Assembly: GCF_003597125.1 (NCBI RefSeq)
Contig: NZ_QYYA01000002.1
Coordinates: forward strand, 888,167 to 952,166
Direction of reading: 5' to 3'
Origin: Alcanivorax profundi
Lineage (GTDB): Bacteria; Pseudomonadota; Gammaproteobacteria; Pseudomonadales; Alcanivoracaceae
DNA: 64,000 bases
The position numbers were made by a program, and so were the translations under genes. Positions within the stretch are counted from its first letter, which is position 1, and the number at the start of each line of letters is the position of its first letter. The notes under the pieces are model-generated. The model did not search any database. It saw only the letters and a list, made by a program, of their open reading frames with translations, and was not told the DNA's origin. Shown here one piece after another: positions 24,667-34,425 of this stretch.

Positions 24667-27600
24667 ATGAACATCGCCGAGTACAGCATCCGCCACAAGG
24701 TGGTCAGCTGGCTGTTCACCCTGATTCTGTTGGTCGGCGGGGCCATCAGTTTTACCCGCCTGGGACAGCTGGAAGACCCGGAGTTCACGCTCAAGATTGC
24801 CATGGTGATCACCCAGTATGCGGGTGCTTCGCCTCGCCAGGTCGAAGAGGAGGTGACGCTGCCGGTGGAGCGTGCCATCCAGAGCTTGCCCTACGTGAAG
24901 AACGTCACCTCCATTTCCAGCAATGGCCTGTCCCAGGTGCAGGTGGAAATGAAACCGCGCTATCGGGCCAGTCAGCTCAAGCAGATCTGGGATGAGTTGC
25001 GTCACAAGATGACCGACCTGCAGGGCCAGCTACCCCCGGGCGCAGGCACCATTCAGGTAATAGATGATTTTGGCGATGTGTACGGCATTCTGCTGGCCAT
25101 TACCGGCGAAGGGTACCGCTATCAAGACATGCAGGATTACGCGGACTACCTGACCCGTGAGCTGGTGCTGGTGGAAGGGGTCGGCAAGGTGGTGGTCGGC
25201 GGTCAGCGTGAAGAGCAGGTGCTGGTGGAAATCTCCCGGACCCGACTGGCTTCACTGGGCATCAGCCCTGACCGTATTTTCGGCCTGCTGCAGACCCAGA
25301 ATACGGTGAATCCGGCGGGCAAGGTGCGGGTGGGTGACGAATACATCCGCATCTACCCCACTGGTGAATTCCCCACGGTTCAGGCCATGGGGAATTTGCT
25401 TATCTCCGACCCGGGGGCCGACGAGCTGGTGTACCTGCGGGATGTGGCCACCATCGAGCGCGGCTATGCGGAAGTGCCGGGACACCTGTATCGCTTTAAT
25501 GGAGGGCCGTCGCTGACGCTGGGCATTTCGTTCGCTTCAGGGGTCAATGTGGTGGACGTGGGGGCAAGAGTGGACCAGCGTCTGGCGGAACTGGAATACC
25601 AGCGCCCAGCCGGCATGGAGCTGGCCACCGTCTATAACCAGCCCAACGAAGTGGACAAGTCGGTCAGCGCCTTCATGCTGAATCTCGGCGAAGCCGTGGC
25701 CATCGTGATAGCGGTCTTGCTGGTGTTCATGGGCTTGCGTTCCGGGGTGCTGATGGGGGGCGTGCTGCTGCTGACCATCCTGGGCACGTTCATCGTGATG
25801 AAAATGCTGGCCATTGATCTGCAGCGAATCTCCCTGGGGGCGCTGATTATTGCGCTGGGGATGCTGGTGGATAACGCCATCGTGGTCACCGAAGGGATCC
25901 TGGTGGGCATGAAGCGTGGGCTGTCCAAATTGCAGGCCGCCAGCGAGGTGGTGAAGCAGACCGTCTGGCCGCTGCTGGGCGCCACAGTGATTGCCATTAT
26001 GGCCTTTGCTCCGATTGGGTTGTCTGATGATGCCACCGGCGAGTACACCAACAGCCTGTTCTGGGTGTTGCTGATTTCCCTGCTGTTAAGCTGGATTACC
26101 GCGATTACCCTGGTGCCGTTTTTCGCCGAACAGTTCTTCAGTGACAAGGATGTGGGCGGTGCAGATGGAGAAGCCGAGGATCCCTACAAGGGCCGGGTGT
26201 TTGTCTTGTACAGGCGCTTGCTGGACCGGGCCATCCATCATCGGGTACTGACGCTGTCCGGCATGGGGGTGTTGCTGGTGCTGGCGGTGCTGGGCTTCGG
26301 TTTCGTCAAGCAGGCGTTCTTTCCGCCGTCCAACACGCCCATGTTCCTGGTGGATTACTGGCTGCCCCAGGGCAGTGATATTCGCGCTACCCGTGAGGCA
26401 TCCGAGCGTCTGGAGCGTTCGTTACTGGAGATGGACAGCGTCACCCAGGTGACCACCACCATTGGTCAGGGGGCGGCCCGTTTCATGCTGCCTTACGCGC
26501 CGGAAAAAAGTTACCCCAGTTACGCCCAGCTGATTGTGGAAGTGAAAGACCGTGACAGCATTGATCCGGCCCTGGCCGCGACCCGTGACTTGATCCGCAG
26601 TGAACATCTGCAGGCGTTTGCCAAGGTGAAGCGGCTGATGATCGGGCCCAGCCCGGCGGCCTCTATCGAGGCGCGTTTCAGTGGCCCGGATCCCACGGTG
26701 TTGCGCGAGCTGGGCCTGAAAGCGCAGGCCATCATGGCCGACGATGGCGCGCTGGAAAGTATCCGCCACGACTGGCGTCAGCAGGAAAAGGTGATTCGTC
26801 CGCAGTTTCTGGAAGCCCAGGCCCGGCGGGCCGGGATCAGCCGTGAGGATCTGGATAATACCCTGGCGCTGAACTTCAGTGGCCGCACGGTGGGCCTGTA
26901 CCGTGATGGCAGCAAGTTGCTGCCGATTGTGGCGCGGCCGCCGGATGATGAACGGTTAAGCGCCAATAATCTCAACGATGTGCAGGTCTGGTCGCCGGTC
27001 TATTCCACCTACATTCCCATTAGTCAGGTGGTAGGTGACTTCGAGACCGAGTGGGAAAACGCGTTGATCATGCGTCGCGATCGCAAGCGTACCCTGACGG
27101 TGCAGGCGGAGCCCGATGTGCTGGGTGAGGAAACCGCAGACCAGGTATTGCGACGGATTCGCCCGGCGATTGCGGCGCTGGAGCTGCCGCCGGGGTATTC
27201 CCTCACCTGGGGGGGCGAATATGAGGCCTCCAGTGATGCCCAGGCGGCGGTGTTTGGCAGCCTGCCAATGGGCTATCTGTTCATGTTCATCATCACCATG
27301 TTGCTGTTTGACTCCCTGCGCCAGCCACTGGTGATCTGGGCCACGGTGCCGCTGGCGATTATCGGGGTGACCCTGGGCTTGTTGCTGCTTAATGCGCCGT
27401 TCGGTTTCATGGCGCTGTTGGGCTTCCTCAGTCTGTCCGGGATGCTGGTCAAGAACGGCATTGTGCTGGTGGAGCAGATCAAGCTCGAAATGGAGAGTCG
27501 CGAGCCGTTCGAGGCAGTGGTGCTGGCGTCCATTTCCCGGGTGCGGCCGGTCTGCATGGCGGCAATTACTACCATCCTTGGCATGGTGCCGTTGCTGTTC

Positions 27601-27735
27601 GACGCCTTCTTCGAGTCCATGGCCGTGGTAATCATGTTTGGTCTGGGCTTTGCCACCGTGCTGACCCTGATCGTGATCCCGGTGCTGTATACCCTCGCCT
27701 ATGGCATCAAGCCGGGTAAGGATCAGCATGTGTGA
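24667..27735 (+). CDS. RND efflux transporter, inner-membrane subunit
   Basis: This 1022-residue protein is of the HAE1-type resistance-nodulation-division family, driven by proton uptake. It has 12 expected helices and two large periplasmic domains. The proton-relay helix reads GALIIALGMLVDNAIVVTEG, with the D-N pair common outside the AcrB group. The second half shows FGFMALLGFLSLSGMLVKNG. I chose the ATG at 24667; a GTG one codon earlier is possible. No outer-membrane channel gene accompanies the pair, so it likely uses a TolC-type protein encoded elsewhere. The substrate is unknown. Confidence 0.94.
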   Translation: MNIAEYSIRHKVVSWLFTLILLVGGAISFTRLGQLEDPEFTLKIAMVITQYAGASPRQVEEEVTLPVERAIQSLPYVKNVTSISSNGLSQVQVEMKPRYRASQLKQIWDELRHKMTDLQGQLPPGAGTIQVIDDFGDVYGILLAITGEGYRYQDMQDYADYLTRELVLVEGVGKVVVGGQREEQVLVEISRTRLASLGISPDRIFGLLQTQNTVNPAGKVRVGDEYIRIYPTGEFPTVQAMGNLLISDPGADELVYLRDVATIERGYAEVPGHLYRFNGGPSLTLGISFASGVNVVDVGARVDQRLAELEYQRPAGMELATVYNQPNEVDKSVSAFMLNLGEAVAIVIAVLLVFMGLRSGVLMGGVLLLTILGTFIVMKMLAIDLQRISLGALIIALGMLVDNAIVVTEGILVGMKRGLSKLQAASEVVKQTVWPLLGATVIAIMAFAPIGLSDDATGEYTNSLFWVLLISLLLSWITAITLVPFFAEQFFSDKDVGGADGEAEDPYKGRVFVLYRRLLDRAIHHRVLTLSGMGVLLVLAVLGFGFVKQAFFPPSNTPMFLVDYWLPQGSDIRATREASERLERSLLEMDSVTQVTTTIGQGAARFMLPYAPEKSYPSYAQLIVEVKDRDSIDPALAATRDLIRSEHLQAFAKVKRLMIGPSPAASIEARFSGPDPTVLRELGLKAQAIMADDGALESIRHDWRQQEKVIRPQFLEAQARRAGISREDLDNTLALNFSGRTVGLYRDGSKLLPIVARPPDDERLSANNLNDVQVWSPVYSTYIPISQVVGDFETEWENALIMRRDRKRTLTVQAEPDVLGEETADQVLRRIRPAIAALELPPGYSLTWGGEYEASSDAQAAVFGSLPMGYLFMFIITMLLFDSLRQPLVIWATVPLAIIGVTLGLLLLNAPFGFMALLGFLSLSGMLVKNGIVLVEQIKLEMESREPFEAVVLASISRVRPVCMAAITTILGMVPLLFDAFFESMAVVIMFGLGFATVLTLIVIPVLYTLAYGIKPGKDQHV

Positions 27736-27785
27736 GTCGTGACGGCCCCGGGGCAGGGATGCTGATTTCTGGGGCAGCTTGCCTG

Positions 27786-27820
27786 CCAGCGATGCCGGGT
27801 TAACAGGGCCGCATCGCTGG
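27786..27820. other. Intergenic hairpin after the RND operon
   Basis: CCAGCGATGC (27786-27795) and GCATCGCTGG (27811-27820) form a perfect 10-base-pair stem, flanked by GCCGGCAAGCGTGCCGGC which can also fold. No T-run follows. It may be an extragenic palindromic element or factor-dependent 3' end. Confidence 0.5.
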
Positions 27821-27932
27821 CCGGCAAGCGTGCCGGCTCGGCCTGTCGAAACTTGCGTCTCAAGGGTGCCTCTGTCCCGGCTCTCTGCCACAATGTGCCA
27901 GCCTGACGACTACATGACCCCAAGGAGTACCG

Positions 27933-28913
27933 ATGTTGCTGGCCATTGCCGCCGTGATTGGCGGGCTGATTCTGCTGGTGTGGAGTGCCGACAAATTTGT
28001 GGAAGGGGCTGCGGGCACGGCGGCCCATGCGGGTATGCCGCCGTTGCTGATCGGCATGCTGATTGTCGGTTTCGGTACCTCGGCGCCGGAGATGGTGGTA
28101 TCGGCGCTGGCCGCCCTCGAAGGCAATCCTTCCCTGGCACTGGGTAACGCCTACGGTTCCAATATTTCCAATATCGCCCTGATTCTGGGGGTGGTGGCGG
28201 TAATCAGCCCCATTGCGGTGAACTCCGCGATCCTCAAGAAAGAGTTGCCGATTCTGGCCGTGATTACCCTGATTGCCGGTTACCAGCTCATCGACGGCAA
28301 TATCACCCGCACCGATGCCTGGATTCTGATTGCGCTGCTGGCGGTGCTGATGGGGTGGTCGATCTACGCGGCCATGAGCGGCAAGGGGGATGTGCTCGGT
28401 GGCGAGGTGGAAACAGATCTGGCCGACCATCCGTTACCTTTGAAAAAAGCGCTGTTCTGGCTGGTGGTAGGGCTGATCCTGCTGGTGGCCAGCTCGCGGC
28501 TGCTGGTGTGGGGAGCGGTGTTCATTGCCCAGAGCCTTGGGGTCAGTGATCTGATCATCGGCCTGACCATCGTGGCCATTGGCACCTCGCTGCCGGAGCT
28601 GGCGTCCAGTATCGCGGCGGTGAAAAAGAACGAACACGATATCGCCTTCGGCAACGTGCTAGGCTCGAACCTGTTCAATACCCTCGGCGTGGTCGGTATT
28701 GCCGGTGCCATTAGCCCGATGGCGGTGGAGCCCGGTGTGCTGCAGCGGGACTGGGGCCTGATGATGGCGCTGACGCTGGCGTTGTTTGTGATGGGCTTTG
28801 GCCTGTGGGGCCGCAAGGGGCAAATCACCCGCAGCAACGGGGTCGGTTTGCTGGTGGTGTATGTGGCCTATATGGCCTATCTGGGGACCAGTCTGCTGGT
28901 GACCGCTGCATAA
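27933..28913 (+). CDS. CaCA-family calcium/sodium antiporter (YrbG-like)
   Basis: This 326-residue inner-membrane exchanger has the two inverted alpha repeats of the family, the first with GFGTSAPEMVVSALAAL and the second with AIGTSLPELASSIAAV. GNAYGSNISNIALILG and GNVLGSNLFNTLGVVG are the second signature of each half. Ten helices are expected. It exchanges Ca2+ for Na+ or H+ across the inner membrane in characterised relatives. The next gene begins 13 bases downstream, so cotranscription is likely. Confidence 0.92.
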   Translation: MLLAIAAVIGGLILLVWSADKFVEGAAGTAAHAGMPPLLIGMLIVGFGTSAPEMVVSALAALEGNPSLALGNAYGSNISNIALILGVVAVISPIAVNSAILKKELPILAVITLIAGYQLIDGNITRTDAWILIALLAVLMGWSIYAAMSGKGDVLGGEVETDLADHPLPLKKALFWLVVGLILLVASSRLLVWGAVFIAQSLGVSDLIIGLTIVAIGTSLPELASSIAAVKKNEHDIAFGNVLGSNLFNTLGVVGIAGAISPMAVEPGVLQRDWGLMMALTLALFVMGFGLWGRKGQITRSNGVGLLVVYVAYMAYLGTSLLVTAA

Positions 28914-28926
28914 CAAGGATTCAATC

Positions 28927-30030
28927 ATGGCAGGGACGTCTGACAAGCTGGAACGCCGCGCATTTCTGTTTTCATTGATTGGGGTAAGTCTGGTATTTGC
29001 CCTGATGATGCAGCCCTTCTTTGCCCCCATTTTCTGGGCCTGTGCCATCAGCGTGATCTTCTATCCGTTCCAGAAGCGTGTGCTGGCGCGCTGGCCCAAT
29101 CGGCGCAACCTGGTGGCCTTGTTAACGCTCACCCTGTGCGTGGTGCTGGTGATTATTCCGGTGTTGTTCGTGGCAACGTCTTTTGTCACAGAAGGGGTCG
29201 GGTTGTTCCAGAAAGTCCAGAGTGGCGAGGTCAACCTGGCCGACTACGTCGACAAGATCAAGCAGGCGTTTCCCGGGATACAAGCGTTGGCCGAGCGCTT
29301 TGATATTGATCTGGAGCGCATCAAACAACAGGCGGTCCAGGCCTTTACCGGCGCCGGACAGTTTCTTGCCAAACGGGCACTGGCCGTGGGGCAGAATACT
29401 TTCCAGTTTTTCCTCAACCTGGCCCTGATGTTGTATCTGGCGTTTTTCCTGTTGCGTGATGGCGACGCCATGGCGGCCATGCTGATTCGTGCCCTGCCAT
29501 TGGGTGACGAACGCGAGAAGCTGCTTTTCGCCAAGTTTGCCGAAGTCACCCGTGCCACCATCAAGGGCAATCTGGTGGTGGCCATTACCCAGGGGGCCCT
29601 GGGTGGGTTGATCTTCTGGTGGCTCGGAATTCCGGGTGCGTTTTTGTGGGGGGTAGTGATGGCGGTGCTGTCATTGATCCCTGCGGTAGGTGCTGGCCTT
29701 ATCTGGTTGCCGGTGGCGGTGTATCTGTATGCCGTGGGTGACGTGATCAGTGCTACCGTGTTGTTGCTTTACGGTATCTTCGTGATCGGTCTGGTCGATA
29801 ATATCTTGCGTCCGATCCTGGTGGGGCGGGATACCAAGTTGCCGGATTACGTGGTGCTGTTTTCCACCCTGGGCGGGCTGGCCATGTTCGGGATTACCGG
29901 GTTCGCTCTTGGTCCCCTTCTGGCTGCGTTGTTTGTGGCGTTCTGGGGTATCTTTATTCGTGAATTCAATGAGGGCGAACCTGCTGCTGCGTTGTTGGAA
30001 CAGCAGTCAGACCGCTCCGGGAGTGAATGA
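28927..30030 (+). CDS. AI-2E/PerM family permease
   Basis: This 367-residue membrane protein is of the UPF0118 (AI-2E transporter/YdiK/PerM) family. It has an N-terminal helix pair, a central soluble or amphipathic region (about 95-150), and the conserved C-terminal set KGNLVVAITQGALGGLIFWW, VLSLIPAVGAGLIWLP and DNILRPILVGRDTKLPD. Only some members have been linked to autoinducer-2 or to Na+/H+ antiport, so the substrate is left open. It overlaps by 4 bases the start of a lipoprotein-like gene. Confidence 0.9.
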   Translation: MAGTSDKLERRAFLFSLIGVSLVFALMMQPFFAPIFWACAISVIFYPFQKRVLARWPNRRNLVALLTLTLCVVLVIIPVLFVATSFVTEGVGLFQKVQSGEVNLADYVDKIKQAFPGIQALAERFDIDLERIKQQAVQAFTGAGQFLAKRALAVGQNTFQFFLNLALMLYLAFFLLRDGDAMAAMLIRALPLGDEREKLLFAKFAEVTRATIKGNLVVAITQGALGGLIFWWLGIPGAFLWGVVMAVLSLIPAVGAGLIWLPVAVYLYAVGDVISATVLLLYGIFVIGLVDNILRPILVGRDTKLPDYVVLFSTLGGLAMFGITGFALGPLLAALFVAFWGIFIREFNEGEPAAALLEQQSDRSGSE

Positions 30031-30770
30031 CCGTGATTTTTCTGCGCATGGTGCTGGCGGCTTCCATAGCCGGTTTGTCTGCCTTCGGCTGTGATGAAGA
30101 CGAGGATATCTTTGGCGACAGCACCCGCCTGTATTTCCACAACCAGCTAACCCAGAGCTCTGGCGGCAGTAGTGATGATGTGGTGGTGGATTTTTATGTG
30201 GACGACATGAATACCCCCCTCAGCGAGGATCGTGGCTATACCGAATCGGGTAATGTCAGCAGCAACCAGATCGAGCTGGATGACGACAACGAAAACCTCC
30301 AGTTTGATGTTCGTGGCCGTAGTTCAGGGACAACACTGATCAATGGGCCGATCAACCAGACGCTGGTAGCCGGTGACCGCTATACGGTGGTAATGATGGG
30401 GGACACGACACTCGATAATCGCCAATTAAGAAGTTTTCGTTACCAGGATGTAGATGTGGCCAGTGGCCAGATTCGGGTGCGTTTTATCAATACCCTTTCC
30501 CGCTTGTCCGGTGATGACCTCAGTGTGACCTTGCCCGGCGGCACCCAGCAGCTTGCATCAGATCTGGAGTATGGCAGCGCCAGCAGTTACACCACTCTCT
30601 CTGCGGGTGGCACCCTGCAAGTGGACGTCAACAACCAGACCCAGGGTATCCTGATTGACCAGGTCAGCTGTAATGTCAGCAGTGGCCGAAGCTACGATGC
30701 CATCATCGCCTATACGCGCTTTGACAGTGACGATGATCAGATTTCGATTTACTGCCAGCCCTATAGCTGA
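30027..30770 (+). CDS. DUF4397-like exported protein, first paralogue
   Basis: This 247-residue protein has an N-terminal hydrophobic segment and a probable lipid-attachment cysteine (IAGLSAFGC, residue 22). The body is beta-rich and acidic. It shares STRLYFHNQL, QIRVRFINTLS and NVSSGRSYDAIIAY with the next gene, and both resemble the DUF4397 immunoglobulin-like family. It starts in an overlap with the permease gene. Function unknown, likely periplasmic or outer-membrane anchored. The two similar proteins probably arose by tandem duplication. Confidence 0.65.
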   Translation: MTVIFLRMVLAASIAGLSAFGCDEDEDIFGDSTRLYFHNQLTQSSGGSSDDVVVDFYVDDMNTPLSEDRGYTESGNVSSNQIELDDDNENLQFDVRGRSSGTTLINGPINQTLVAGDRYTVVMMGDTTLDNRQLRSFRYQDVDVASGQIRVRFINTLSRLSGDDLSVTLPGGTQQLASDLEYGSASSYTTLSAGGTLQVDVNNQTQGILIDQVSCNVSSGRSYDAIIAYTRFDSDDDQISIYCQPYS

Positions 30771-30883
30771 ATCAGGTTAGCTGGAACTTTCTTCGTATTT
30801 CTGTTTCCTACCTGCGACAATAACGAATTCGGTTCATCGTTAGCTCGATGGCCGCTTCAGAACGCGAGTATTTGGGAGGAAGT

Positions 30884-31630
30884 ATGCAGAAATGGGGTTG
30901 GCTTGCACTGGCCGGAACGGTGGTGCTGTCAGGGTGTGGCGGTGATAGTGATGACGATGTGGAATCGTTTCTCCGTGAGCGCACCGGGATCTATTTCCAC
31001 AATCAACTGGGCGACCAGAGTGGCAGTGGCAATGAGCAGCAAGACACCACTGTCGATGTGATTATTCGCAATGATCTTTCCGGGCCCCTGTTTGAAGCCC
31101 GTGAGTACTCGACTACCGAGCAAGACGGCATGGCATTCAAGCTGGAGTCGGATACGGAAACCGTGCTTTTCGATATCAATAACGCCACTGCCACTCTGGT
31201 CGATGACACCGGGATTGCCCTTGCCGCCGGGGAAAACTATACCCTGGTGCTGATGGGGTTACTGGCCGGCAGTGGCGATCAAGTGCCGAAGCTCAAGGCA
31301 TATGAGCAGATCCCCGCCTCTGTTGACGCCGGTCAGGTTCGGGTTCGTTTTGTTCATGCCCTGGCCGACAAGGCAGACCAGAACATCGACGTTTCGGTGG
31401 GTGCCTCGACCCTGGCCTCCGGGTTGGACTACGGCGCGGTCAGTAGCTACCAGACCGGCGCGCCTGAATCATCCTCCACGCTGACCGTGACATTGCAGGT
31501 GGGCGCAGCCAGTGCGGTGGATCGCAGCTGTTCGATTCAGCTGGGCAGAAGCTACGATGCGATCATTGCCCATCCCGCCCCGGACAGTACGGGTGTCGCC
31601 CTGTACTGTCAGGAAGTGGATGCGGGCTGA
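30884..31630 (+). CDS. DUF4397-like lipoprotein, second paralogue
   Basis: This 248-residue protein has a clear lipobox, MQKWGWLALAGTVVLSGC. The motifs YFHNQLGDQSGSGNEQ, GQVRVRFVHALADKAD and IQLGRSYDAIIAHPA mark it as a paralogue of the gene 113 bases upstream. The ATG at 30884 follows GGGAGGA with ideal spacing. Its stop codon directly abuts the stop of the convergent pirin gene with no base in between, so transcripts from both sides must overlap. Function unknown. Confidence 0.7.
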   Translation: MQKWGWLALAGTVVLSGCGGDSDDDVESFLRERTGIYFHNQLGDQSGSGNEQQDTTVDVIIRNDLSGPLFEAREYSTTEQDGMAFKLESDTETVLFDINNATATLVDDTGIALAAGENYTLVLMGLLAGSGDQVPKLKAYEQIPASVDAGQVRVRFVHALADKADQNIDVSVGASTLASGLDYGAVSSYQTGAPESSSTLTVTLQVGAASAVDRSCSIQLGRSYDAIIAHPAPDSTGVALYCQEVDAG

Positions 31631-32581
31631 TCATCCTTTCAGTCTCACCGTCGGGTCCAGGGCGGGGGCCTTTAGGGGCCCGCCCTGGTAGGCGGGTACA
31701 TCACCAAAACGTGTGTTTGGCCACTGTTGCCAGTCCTTGAGGGCGTTTTCCAGCCGGGTCTGGTCGCGGCCCACAAAATTCCACCACAGCAATACCGGCT
31801 GGCTCAGGGGCTCACCGCCGAGCAGCATGAGCCGGCTGCCGGGATCCAGCGACAGCCGTAGTCGATCCCGTCCCTGCCCCAGATAGTAGAGCTCGCCGGT
31901 TTCCAGTGTGGATCCCTCCAGAGTCGCCCCCCCTGCGTTGATGCACAATCCCAGCTCAAAGTGCTCAGGCACGGCCAGCGACAACTCGCCGCCTTCGCGA
32001 GCGACGATGTCCGCCCCCACCAGCGGTGAAAAGACCTGGGCCGGGGATCGGTGGCCGTTCAGCTCGCCGACAACCAGAGTAAGCTGGGCGCAGTCCTGTT
32101 CCCATTGGGGCAGGTCACGGTGATGGGAAAAGGCCGGAGCGGTGTCTTCGTGCTCGGCAGGCAGGGCAATCCAGAATTGCAGGCCATGCATGGGGCCGCT
32201 AAACCCCGGCGGGCTTTCTTCGGAGTGGCAGATGCCGTAGCCGGCGGTCATCAGGTTGAGTTCGCCGGGCTCAATGATTTGCTCATACCCCAGGCTGTCC
32301 TTGTGCAGCAATGCGCCTTCGAATAGCCAGGTGACAGTTTGCAGGCCGGTATGGGGGTGGGTGCCCACATCCACCGCGTTATCCGGATTGAGGGAGGTGG
32401 GGCCGATGTGATCAAGAAAGCACCAGGGGCCGATCAATCGTTGAGTGCGACTGGGCAGGTGGCGAATGATGGGCAGGCCATTACCGAGAATGCTCCGGCG
32501 TGAGGCAACAGCATTGAGTGTCAGGGTGGTGGTGAGGTTGGGGCATTCCACCACTTCACCGTCGTGACCGGTATTGCTCAT
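31631..32581 (-). CDS. Pirin-family bicupin protein
   Basis: This 316-residue protein consists of two cupin domains of the pirin family. The N-terminal metal-binding motifs are THPHTGLQTVTWLFEG and GYGICHSEESPP, which provide the histidines and glutamate of the iron site. Bacterial pirins include quercetin 2,3-dioxygenase-like enzymes and redox-linked regulators of metabolism. The exact activity cannot be told. I chose the ATG at 32581 with GGAGG 6 bases upstream instead of 32701. It is divergent from an osmC-type gene with a shared 118-base promoter region. Confidence 0.9.
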   Translation of the reverse strand: MSNTGHDGEVVECPNLTTTLTLNAVASRRSILGNGLPIIRHLPSRTQRLIGPWCFLDHIGPTSLNPDNAVDVGTHPHTGLQTVTWLFEGALLHKDSLGYEQIIEPGELNLMTAGYGICHSEESPPGFSGPMHGLQFWIALPAEHEDTAPAFSHHRDLPQWEQDCAQLTLVVGELNGHRSPAQVFSPLVGADIVAREGGELSLAVPEHFELGLCINAGGATLEGSTLETGELYYLGQGRDRLRLSLDPGSRLMLLGGEPLSQPVLLWWNFVGRDQTRLENALKDWQQWPNTRFGDVPAYQGGPLKAPALDPTVRLKG

Positions 32582-32699
32582 GGTGACCTCCAGGGCAGTG
32601 TGTTCGCGGCAGCCTGTTTCAGGAGTATGGTACTCACAGATCGCAAAGCAAAGGCCGCCCCTCGGGTGTGGCTCATCTTCTCGCAGACAGGAGCTCAGC

Positions 32700-33086
32700 A
32701 TGGCAACAGTCGCCGTTCACAGCACGCACAAATACCAGCAGGCGATCCATGCCCGCCATCATCAGCTGAGTGCCGATGAGAGTGCTGCGCTGGGTGGTGA
32801 TGACCAGGGGCCGAACCCTTATGAATTGCTGCTCTCAGGCCTTGGGGCCTGCACTTCGATCACTTTACGCATGTATGCCGAGCGAAAGGGCTGGTCGCTC
32901 GGTGAGATCCACGTGGACCTGCGTTTTTACCGGGACGAAGAAGGGGGCGAGCATATTGAGCGCACCCTTCACTGCAGTGGTGAGCTGGAGGTAGCCCAGC
33001 AAGAACGCTTGCTGGAGATTGCCGCCAGGACCCCGGTAACCCGTACCTTGCTGCAAGGCACGGCAGTCGCGACACAGTGGAAATAA
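32700..33086 (+). CDS. OsmC/Ohr family protein
   Basis: This 128-residue protein of the OsmC superfamily carries two conserved cysteines, one in LLSGLGACTSITLRMYAERKG and one in RTLHCSGEL. These support thiol-dependent peroxidase activity on organic hydroperoxides as in the OsmC/Ohr group. The sequence is closest in pattern to the small YhfA-like branch. The ATG at 32700 follows AGGAG. It is divergent from pirin, and the pairing of pirin with an OsmC protein suggests shared control by oxidative stress. Confidence 0.88.
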   Translation: MATVAVHSTHKYQQAIHARHHQLSADESAALGGDDQGPNPYELLLSGLGACTSITLRMYAERKGWSLGEIHVDLRFYRDEEGGEHIERTLHCSGELEVAQQERLLEIAARTPVTRTLLQGTAVATQWK

Positions 33087-33149
33087 GCGGCGCCCGCCAC
33101 GCTCTTTTGGCATACTCGCGCCTCCATTGATTCAACGGAGGCGTTTGCC

Positions 33150-33431
33150 ATGTTCAAGGTCAACGAATACTTCGATGCCAAGGTGGCATCCATTGCCTTT
33201 CAAACCGAAACCAAGCCGGCCACCGTGGGCGTAATGGCCCCGGGCGATTACGAATTCGGCACCAGCCAGCACGAAGTGATGACCGTGGTCAGCGGGGCCC
33301 TGACGGTGCAACTGCCGGGCGCGACCGATTGGCAGACCTTTGCTGCCGGTGAGACCTTCGAAGTGGAAGCCAACAGCAAGTTTCAGGTAAAGGTAGCGGT
33401 AGATACGGCGTACCTGTGCCTGTATGGCTGA
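33150..33431 (+). CDS. ppnP: Pyrimidine/purine nucleoside phosphorylase
   Basis: This 93-residue cupin-fold protein is of the PpnP (YaiE, DUF1255) family, which phosphorolyses several nucleosides to base and ribose 1-phosphate. The sequence [41 protein letters not shown] and [13 protein letters not shown] follows the family from end to end, and the length is exact. It is a single gene with GGAGG upstream. The following hydrolase gene starts 59 bases downstream. Confidence 0.93.
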   Translation: MFKVNEYFDAKVASIAFQTETKPATVGVMAPGDYEFGTSQHEVMTVVSGALTVQLPGATDWQTFAAGETFEVEANSKFQVKVAVDTAYLCLYG

Positions 33432-33490
33432 TCGCCACGGCACGACCAAAAAAGCAACACCACAATAAGAGCGCAAAGGGGGGGGAAGGG

Positions 33491-34387
33491 ATGCCGTTTT
33501 TCCCGGCCAGGGATGGTGAATCACTACAGGTAAGAATTATCGGCCGTGGTCAGCCTGTGCTGATGCTGCATGGTTTGGGCATGCAAGGCCGGGACTGGCT
33601 GCCTTTTGTACTGCCGTTTACGCGGCGCTATCAATTCTTTCTGCCAGATTTTCGCGGTGCGGGTGGCTCTTCCCGGGTGCGTTTCAACCAGCCTGATGTG
33701 TTTCATAATCACATGCAGGATATGGAAGACCTGGTCAGCCATTTCGGTCTGAGTGACTTCTCACTGGTGGGGTATTCGCTGGGTGCCACCACCAGCCTCC
33801 ATTGGCATGGCTATGGCGATTTCACTCCGGTTCGCCGTTACCTGCACATCGATCAGTCGCCCTGCATTGCCAATGGCAGTGATTGGGCCTATGGGCTGTT
33901 TGGTGACCAGCAGGTGCGTTTTTTTTCCCAGCTGGAAGCGCTGTTGGCCTTGTTGGACGGTGCCCCTGACGCAGGCCCTCTCAACCGTCTTGCCACGGGG
34001 CTGAGAGAGGCGGTATTGGGGCAGTTGCTGGATATCTTTTCCCAGGTCGCAGGGCGGCCCGAACTCCGCTCTGCCTACCAGTCCACCCGGCGCTGGTCCG
34101 GGATGTGGGCCCGGCTGCTGCCGGTGGCCGATGTGGCGGATCTGCGTGCCTACCTGCGCGCGTACCTGTCCCATACCCATGACTATCGCACCACCTCCGG
34201 TAACTTCCCTGTTCCGGCTACGGTGCTCACGGGAGCGTTGTCACCGCTATACCCTGCAGCCGGGCAGGCTGAGTTTGCCCGCCATATCCGTGCCCGCCAT
34301 GTGGTGCTGGACAAGGCGGGGCATGTGCCACTGATGAGTCAGCCGGTGGCGTTCACCCGCGCCCTGGGACGTTTTTTAAACGAATAA
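33491..34387 (+). CDS. Alpha/beta-fold hydrolase
   Basis: This 298-residue serine hydrolase has the oxyanion motif LMLHGLGMQGRDW near residue 25, the nucleophile elbow GYSLGA (Ser near 95) and the catalytic histidine in DKAGHVPLM near the C-terminus. The start at 33491 follows GGAAGGG. An ATG at 33416 overlaps ppnP and adds no family-like sequence. Substrate unknown. It may be cotranscribed with ppnP or with the patatin-like gene 38 bases downstream. Confidence 0.85.
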   Translation: MPFFPARDGESLQVRIIGRGQPVLMLHGLGMQGRDWLPFVLPFTRRYQFFLPDFRGAGGSSRVRFNQPDVFHNHMQDMEDLVSHFGLSDFSLVGYSLGATTSLHWHGYGDFTPVRRYLHIDQSPCIANGSDWAYGLFGDQQVRFFSQLEALLALLDGAPDAGPLNRLATGLREAVLGQLLDIFSQVAGRPELRSAYQSTRRWSGMWARLLPVADVADLRAYLRAYLSHTHDYRTTSGNFPVPATVLTGALSPLYPAAGQAEFARHIRARHVVLDKAGHVPLMSQPVAFTRALGRFLNE

Positions 34388-34425
34388 CGGAATCGGGTTT
34401 CGCAAATTGGCGGATTGTCGGTACC

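Noticed and set aside
28927-30030. Autoinducer-2 exporter as a firm call
   Set aside because: Only some members of the UPF0118 family are linked to AI-2, and no quorum-sensing gene lies nearby.
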